The position numbers were made by a program, and so were the translations under genes. DNA of 64,000 nucleotides from Cellulomonas terrae (lineage in GTDB: Bacteria > Actinomycetota > Actinomycetes > Actinomycetales > Cellulomonadaceae): positions 124,001-188,000 of the forward strand of contig NZ_BJWH01000003.1 in assembly GCF_007990265.1 (NCBI RefSeq). Direction: 5' to 3'. Under the pieces are notes generated by a model. It made no database searches. It was not told the DNA's origin and saw only the letters and a list, made by a program, of their open reading frames with translations. This document shows, piece after piece, positions 59,162-64,000 of the stretch; position 1 is the stretch's first letter; each line of letters begins with the position of its first letter.

Positions 59162-60810
59162 GACCTGCTCCACCGCTGGTTGGTGTTGCCGTGGCACGAC
59201 CACAGGATCACGGGCGTGCCGTTCGCGGTGCCGCTGTTGTTCACGTCCAGGCACAGGGCCGGGAAGCGGCCGTTGCTCACCGTGCCGTTGGCGTTGAACG
59301 TCCACTGCTGGTTGGTGCCCCCGTTGCAGTCCCAGACCTGCACCCGGGTTCCGTTGGCGGCGTTCAGCGGGACGTCGAGGCACTTGCCCAGGACGCGCAG
59401 CGTCTGACCGTCCTGCGTGAGCTGTTGGTTGGCGTTGGTGTGGCAGTCCCAGATCACCGTGCCGGTCCCGTTCGTGCTGCTGGCGCGCTCGACGTCGACG
59501 CACCGCCCCGCGGACGCGCTGCGCAGGCGGAACGTGCTGGGGGTCGACGGGTCGGTGGTGGTGCCTCCGCTGACCCGGTAGACCACGGTGCCGTGCGCGG
59601 GGACGCTCGCCGAGATGGTCCCCGTGCTGGTCGAGGTGCCGTTGGTCCACGCGTCCCGCAGCGTGAACGAGCTGCCGCTCTTGCCGATCGCCGCCGCGGT
59701 GGTGGAGACCGTGGTGGTGGAGCTGCCCTGGTTGAACAGAGCGACCGCGACGTCACCGTTGGCCAGCCGCTTGGCCAGCACCCGGCGCGTGCCGTCGTGG
59801 GACACCTGGACCGCCTGCCGGCCGAGCGTGTCCTGGTTGATCGCGATCAGGTTGCCGTTCCTGAGGATGTCGAGCGTCGCCGTGCTGGCCGACCGCACGT
59901 CGTTGCCCATCATGAGCGGCGCGGCCATGACGGCCCACAGCGCGAAGTGGCTGCGCATCTCGGTCTCGTTCATGCCACCGTTGCCGACCTCGAGCATGTC
60001 CGGGTCGTTGAACCCGCCCGGCCCCGCGTAGCCCGCCAGCGGCACCGTGACGTTCACGATGTTCTGGATCCCCATCGGGTAGCCGTTGGTCTGACCCGTG
60101 TCCCACGCGTTGGTGATGTCCTCCGTCGTCCGCCAGAGGTTGGCCACGTCGCTCCAGCTGCGCTGCGGGCCGGTCTTGGAGTGGATGCTGTTCGAGTTGA
60201 TGCTGTAGACGATCGGCCGGCCCGTGGAGGCCAGCGCGTCGCGCATGATGGCGAACCTGGCCACCTGCTCGGAGATGGTGCCGGTCGGTGAGCACCAGTC
60301 GTACTTGAGGTAGTCCACCCCCCAGGCGGCGAACTGCCGGGCGTCCTGGTACTCGTGGCCGAGGCTGCCCGTGGAGCCCGGGTAGCTGTCGAAGTACTGC
60401 GCGCAGGTCTGGTCCAGCGGGCCCTGGTAGATGCCGAACAGCAGGCCCCGGGCGTGCAGGTAGTCACCGAGCGCCTTCATGCCGCTCGGGAACCGCTGCG
60501 GGTCTCCCTGGAGGTTGCCCTGGGCATCGCGGTTCGGGTTGAACCAGCAGTCGTCGACGACGACGTACTTGTACCCGAGGTCGCGCAGCCCGGTGCTCAC
60601 GATCGCGTCGGCCATCTGCCGGATGAGGGTCTCGTTGATGTTGCAGCCGAACGTGTTCCAGGTGTTCCATCCCATCGGCGGTGTCCGGGCGACGCCGTTG
60701 TCGAGCGCCTGGGCCGGTCGCGGAGCGACGACCGCGTCGGTCGTCACCGTGGCGAGCGTGAGCGCCAGGGCGCCGAGGACGGCCGCGAGCCATCTCGTGG
60801 GTCTACGCAC
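59158..60810 (-). CDS. GH27 alpha-galactosidase with CBM13 module
   Basis: A 550-residue secreted alpha-galactosidase. Signal ~1-36; catalytic barrel with PPMGWNTWNTFGCNINE, nucleophile Asp171 (YLKYDWC), acid/base Asp231 (WRTTEDI); a C-terminal beta domain; and a CBM13 trefoil (~430-550). It would cleave alpha-galactosyl side chains of galactomannan or related polymers, or alpha-galactosides. GTG 60810 is used because AAGGAG is 6 nt upstream; ATG 60816 sits directly against AAGGAG. It is the first gene of the GH27-GH43 unit. Confidence 0.94.
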   Translation of the reverse strand: MRRPTRWLAAVLGALALTLATVTTDAVVAPRPAQALDNGVARTPPMGWNTWNTFGCNINETLIRQMADAIVSTGLRDLGYKYVVVDDCWFNPNRDAQGNLQGDPQRFPSGMKALGDYLHARGLLFGIYQGPLDQTCAQYFDSYPGSTGSLGHEYQDARQFAAWGVDYLKYDWCSPTGTISEQVARFAIMRDALASTGRPIVYSINSNSIHSKTGPQRSWSDVANLWRTTEDITNAWDTGQTNGYPMGIQNIVNVTVPLAGYAGPGGFNDPDMLEVGNGGMNETEMRSHFALWAVMAAPLMMGNDVRSASTATLDILRNGNLIAINQDTLGRQAVQVSHDGTRRVLAKRLANGDVAVALFNQGSSTTTVSTTAAAIGKSGSSFTLRDAWTNGTSTSTGTISASVPAHGTVVYRVSGGTTTDPSTPSTFRLRSASAGRCVDVERASSTNGTGTVIWDCHTNANQQLTQDGQTLRVLGKCLDVPLNAANGTRVQVWDCNGGTNQQWTFNANGTVSNGRFPALCLDVNNSGTANGTPVILWSCHGNTNQRWSRS

Positions 60811-61043
60811 GTGCATCTCCTTGCTCCGGGGACGTGAGCGGTGCCGGCGCTCGCCGGCACGGCGCGTCCTGCGCGGGCCGACGCCCGTCGAGGCCGGTGC
60901 GCCCGACCTCGCCTGGCGTGCGGGTGCCCTCCTCAGGCGAGGCATGGCCCTTCCCTGCCGGCGCGGGCCGGGTTGCGGTCGTCGCCGTCGTCGCGCGCAC
61001 CGTCGTGTCCGGTGGTGGCGACGCTGCCAGCGCGACGGGCCGA

Positions 61044-61075
61044 TGTTATCGCTCACATTTACCGTTAAAACGTTT
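61044..61075. promoter_or_regulatory. LacI-type operator-like sites in front of the GH27-GH43 operon
   Basis: TGTTATCGCTCACA (61044-61057; on the other strand TGTGAGCGATAACA) and the palindrome AAACGTTT (61068-61075), both with a central CG as in LacI-family operators. They lie ~235-265 bp upstream of GH27, in the 357-bp gap 60811-61167, which contains no evident gene. They may control the GH27 operon or the divergent membrane protein. Confidence 0.5.
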
Positions 61076-61167
61076 CGGACGGCGAAGTGGCACGGAACTC
61101 GACCGCCCAGGGCTGCCGGACCCTTCTCGCCTGGACGGGCACACCGACCAGCGGAAGCATCACCTGC

Positions 61168-62094
61168 ATGGCGCTCCACGAACAGCTCACGGCCTCGGAC
61201 GACCCGTACTTCGCCCACGAGACGTACCGCCACCTGCGCACGATGCTCGTCGCGCTCCCCGTGCTCCTGCTCACCGGCCTCGTCGGCGCGGCGTTCGCGT
61301 TCGGTCTCGACTCCATCGAGGGCTCCATCAGCGCCTACTACCTGGGCCCGATGCGGGACGTCTTCGTCGGTTGCATGGTCGGGATCGCGGTGTGCCTCGT
61401 CGCCTATCGCGGTGAGGCCCTCGAGGACTACGCCCTCAACCTCGCCGGCTTCTACGCGCTGTTCGTCGCGTTCGTCCCCACGCGGCTCGCGCAGTCCCTC
61501 GCGAAGCTCGAGACGGAGCAGGAGCGGGCCGACGTCGTCGCGTCCCTGCGCGTCACGATCGCAGCCGTCCTCCTCGTCACCGCCGCGTTCCTCGTCGTGG
61601 AGGCGAGGACCGGTCACTGGCCGTACCGGGAGCTGCGCAAGAACACCGTGACCCGGTGGTTCTTCCGGATCTCCACCGTCCTCGCGGTGGGGTTCGTCGT
61701 CCTGCTCGTGTGGCGCGCCGTGGAGGGGACGACCTTCGACAACGTCCACCTCGCGGCGGCGCTGCTGCTCGTGGCCAGCATGGCGACCGCGGTCGCGAGC
61801 TACGCCTGGCCCGCTCGCACCGGCTCCCTGCGCCCGGCGCGCAAGGACGCCGGCCGGTTCGGCGACGGGACACGCACCTACCAGTGGATCTTCTGGCTCA
61901 TGGTGGTCGGTGGGATCGTCATCGCCGTCGTCGCCAAGCTGGTCTTCACGTCGGAGTACGCCGTCATCATCGCGGAGCTGTGGGAGCTGGGGCTGTTCGT
62001 CGCGTTCTGGCTCATCCAGACCCTGCAGAAGTGGGAGCCGCCGACCGACGAGGAGAGGCGCGCGGCAGTCACGGGCGCCACCGCAGGCTCCTGA
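61168..62094 (+). CDS. Eight-helix integral membrane protein, unknown function
   Basis: A 308-residue protein with about eight hydrophobic helices (for example LRTMLVALPVLLLTGLVGAAFAFG, DVFVGCMVGIAVCLVAYRG, FFRISTVLAVGFVVLLVW and WIFWLMVVGGIVIAVVAKLVF) and short polar loops. No transporter or enzyme motif was recognised. The ATG 61168 (MALHEQLTASDDPYF) is chosen over the ORF's first codon, which would give an improbable polar N-terminal extension. It sits between the GH27 operon and phenylalanine hydroxylase, with no evident functional link to either. Confidence 0.72.
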   Translation: MALHEQLTASDDPYFAHETYRHLRTMLVALPVLLLTGLVGAAFAFGLDSIEGSISAYYLGPMRDVFVGCMVGIAVCLVAYRGEALEDYALNLAGFYALFVAFVPTRLAQSLAKLETEQERADVVASLRVTIAAVLLVTAAFLVVEARTGHWPYRELRKNTVTRWFFRISTVLAVGFVVLLVWRAVEGTTFDNVHLAAALLLVASMATAVASYAWPARTGSLRPARKDAGRFGDGTRTYQWIFWLMVVGGIVIAVVAKLVFTSEYAVIIAELWELGLFVAFWLIQTLQKWEPPTDEERRAAVTGATAGS

Positions 62095-62143
62095 CCCCGT
62101 GCGGGGGATGCATTGCGGGCCCCGGTGGCGTAGAACGGATCGC

Positions 62144-63031
62144 ATGTTCGAAGAAGGACAGCTGTACGCCCCCGTCACCGCCGACGAGGACGGCAAGGCG
62201 ACCGTGCACCTCGCGGACGACCACCCCGGCGCGAACGACGACGCCTACCGGCGTCGCCGGAACGAGATCGCCGCGCCGGCCCTCGCGTGGCAGCCCGGCG
62301 AGCCGGTGCCGCGCGTCGACTACACCGACTCCGAGAACGCGATCTGGGAGACGGTGTGCCGCGAGCTCGCGCCGAAGCACGAGCGGCTCGCGATCCGCGG
62401 CTACCTGGAGGGCAAGGAAGCCCTCGGCCTGCCCACCGACCACGTGCCTCAGCTCGACGAGGTCAGCGCGGGGCTCGACCCGATCAGCGGGTTCCGGCTC
62501 CACCCGGCGGCCGGGCTGGTGCCGCTCGACGTGTTCTACGGGTCGCTCGCGGACGGGGTGTTCCACTCGACGCAGTACCTGCGCCACCCGTCGCAGCCGC
62601 TCTACACGCCGGAGCCGGACATCATCCACGAGGTCGTCGGGCACTGCAATCTGCTCGCGAACCCGGCGATCGCCGAGGTCAAGCGTCGCGCCGGGGAGGC
62701 AGCGCGCCGGTGCGAGACGGCCGAGGGCCTGCAGTACGTGGCGGACGTCTTCTGGTTCACCATCGAGTTCGGCGTCATGTACGAGGAGGGCGAGCTGCGT
62801 GCCTACGGCGCCGGGCTGCTCTCCTCCTACGGCGAGATCGAGGAGTTCCGGGGCGCCGACATCCGGCCCGTGGACTTCGACCAGATGGCCACGCTGGCGT
62901 ACGACATCAGCCACTACCAGCCGATCCTGTTCGCGTGCGACGGCATGAGCGAGCTCACCGACCGGGTCGCCGGGTTCTTCGCGGACTTCGACGACGAGCA
63001 GGCGGCCCGGCTCGCGCGGAACTCGGTCTAG
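62144..63031 (+). CDS. phhA: Phenylalanine 4-monooxygenase
   Basis: A 295-residue bacterial aromatic amino acid hydroxylase that converts phenylalanine to tyrosine using tetrahydropterin, Fe(II) and O2. The iron ligands are visible in DIIHEVVGHCNLL (two His) and WFTIEFGVMYEEGELR (Glu). It lacks the N-terminal ACT regulatory domain of animal enzymes, as usual in bacteria. ATG 62144 is 49 bp after the membrane protein. Its TAG overlaps the stop of the convergent FAD monooxygenase within CTAG. Confidence 0.94.
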   Translation: MFEEGQLYAPVTADEDGKATVHLADDHPGANDDAYRRRRNEIAAPALAWQPGEPVPRVDYTDSENAIWETVCRELAPKHERLAIRGYLEGKEALGLPTDHVPQLDEVSAGLDPISGFRLHPAAGLVPLDVFYGSLADGVFHSTQYLRHPSQPLYTPEPDIIHEVVGHCNLLANPAIAEVKRRAGEAARRCETAEGLQYVADVFWFTIEFGVMYEEGELRAYGAGLLSSYGEIEEFRGADIRPVDFDQMATLAYDISHYQPILFACDGMSELTDRVAGFFADFDDEQAARLARNSV

Positions 63032-64000
63032 ACGAGCAGGTGCCGGCGGAAGAACGCGGCGAGCTCGTCCGTCGCGCCGAAGGGCAGGACCGCCGCGACG
63101 TACTGGTCGGGCCGGACGACGACGACGCAGCCCCCACGGTCGACGCCGCGCTGCTCGAAGATGTCCTCGTCCGGATGGGTCGCGAAGACGTTCTCGTAGT
63201 CGACGAGGTCGAGCGGCCCGGTCCGCGGGAGGAAGACCTGCGGGACGGCCGCGAGGTCGACGTCGACGTGCCGCTGCTGGTGGACGACCTTGACGTCGAG
63301 GACGCCGGGCGAGAGCGCGCCGAGCGGTGAGCCCGCGAGCCACGCGGCCCACGCCCGGAGCGCGGTCGCGTCCGCGTCGCCGAACGCGTACACGCGCCAG
63401 CGGCCGTCCGCGCGGTGCTGGTGGCCGAGGTGCAGGGGGTTCGCGTCGGCGACCCGGACGACGGGCACGGACTTGAACCGCTTCCCCACGGGGAACCCCG
63501 TCGCGACGTCCTGGTGGGCGGGCTCCGCGACGATCATCGACGGCGGGTACTGCGTCATGAACCCGAAGAGGAACTCGGTGGTCCGCACGTAGAACTCGGC
63601 GAGCCTGCCCGGGTCCCCCAGCTCCTCCGGGGTCTTCGCCATGAGCGAGGACCACTCCTTGTCGAAGTCGATGAGGTTCTGCGCGACCACCTGGCGCTCG
63701 GCCGAGTACGTGGCGAGCAGGCTCTCGGGGCTGCGGCCGGTGAGCACGTACCCGAGCTTCCAGGCCAGGTTGAACCCGTCCTGCATCGAGACGTTCATGC
63801 CCTGGCCGGCCTTGGCGCTGTGCGTGTGGCAGGCATCGCCGGCGATGAAGACGCGCGGCGTACGGGTGCCCGCCTCTGCGGCGGTGACGTCGTCGAACCG
63901 GTCGGTCAGCCGGTGCCCCACCTCGTACACGCTGTGCCACGCGACGTCGCGCACGTCGAGCGTGTACGGGTGCAGGATCGCGTTCGCCTTGGCGATGATC
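63028..64000 (-). CDS. FAD-dependent aromatic monooxygenase, C-terminal part (5' end outside window)
   Basis: About 324 C-terminal residues of a group A flavoprotein monooxygenase of the phenol 2-monooxygenase type. The FAD-ribityl motif VFIAGDACHTHSAKAGQGMNVSMQD and FNLAWKLGYVL are present, followed by the thioredoxin-like C-terminal domain (VVRVADANPLHLG, VVVVRPDQYVAAVLP). The reading frame stays open to the window end, so the N-terminal GxGxxG region lies beyond it. Likely substrates are phenolic aromatics. It converges on phenylalanine hydroxylase with a 4-bp overlap. Confidence 0.9.
   Translation of the reverse strand, partial: IIAKANAILHPYTLDVRDVAWHSVYEVGHRLTDRFDDVTAAEAGTRTPRVFIAGDACHTHSAKAGQGMNVSMQDGFNLAWKLGYVLTGRSPESLLATYSAERQVVAQNLIDFDKEWSSLMAKTPEELGDPGRLAEFYVRTTEFLFGFMTQYPPSMIVAEPAHQDVATGFPVGKRFKSVPVVRVADANPLHLGHQHRADGRWRVYAFGDADATALRAWAAWLAGSPLGALSPGVLDVKVVHQQRHVDVDLAAVPQVFLPRTGPLDLVDYENVFATHPDEDIFEQRGVDRGGCVVVVRPDQYVAAVLPFGATDELAAFFRRHLLV

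Noticed and set aside
57365..59650. A 761-codon frame suggesting a larger GH43 protein
   Set aside because: The first ~163 codons are an alternate-frame reading of GH27; the secretion signal begins at the GTG 59161.

Overview
The window is high-GC DNA, densely coding, with many GTG starts and 4-bp ATGA/GTGA gene overlaps. It comes from an actinobacterium. RbpA, WhiA, OpcA, an ANTAR response regulator, a four-domain S1 protein, the uvrC-rapZ-yvcK-whiA-gap-pgk-tpiA-secG gene order, and several secreted glycoside hydrolases with ricin-type (CBM13) modules together suggest Micrococcales, most likely Cellulomonas or a close relative. The genus is inferred from gene content, not proven.

Region 1 (1-12.5 kb) is central carbon metabolism and the whiA cluster. 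The oxidative pentose phosphate genes zwf-opcA-pgl run right and meet the leftward cluster uvrC-rapZ-yvcK-whiA / gap-pgk-tpiA-secG-rbpA at a shared terminator. The pgl gene is fused in frame to a SAM-dependent O-methyltransferase. Region 2 (12.5-31.2 kb) holds excision repair (uvrA with a LexA-type box, uvrB, and uvrC from region 1), a GH15 enzyme with an MBL hydrolase, and an acyl-CoA ligase/dehydrogenase group with a TetR-type operator. It also has a tandem pair of TerC-family membrane proteins behind a yybP-ykoY (Mn2+) riboswitch, then pcp, coaE, rpsA and pfkA. Region 3 (31.2-46.5 kb) has an acetate symporter pair (DUF485-ActP), polA, and a branched-chain-amino-acid-type ABC transporter (livHMGF, whose LivH carries an exported N-terminal domain). 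Its lipoprotein binding protein is encoded nearby on the other strand. An ANTAR regulator and a secreted beta-propeller protein follow.

Region 4 (46.5-52.5 kb) is the most unusual part. A three-gene, translationally coupled operon encodes a Trypco1-like small protein, a trypsin-CHAT fusion and a 1025-residue helical-repeat protein. It lies next to a tRNA with a Leu (CAA) anticodon but a short, class I variable loop. The trypsin triad is intact, while both predicted CHAT catalytic residues appear to be substituted. I read this as a candidate proteolytic conflict or stress-response module.

Region 5 (52.5-64 kb) contains a DUF899 protein, a PadR regulator with a membrane partner and a secreted protein, and a polysaccharide-degrading locus: GH16-CBM13, GH43-CBM6-CBM13 and GH27-CBM13, with operator-like repeats upstream. 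It ends with an 8-TM membrane protein, phenylalanine 4-hydroxylase and a truncated FAD monooxygenase. No insertion sequences, CRISPR arrays, rRNAs or clear prophage genes were seen.
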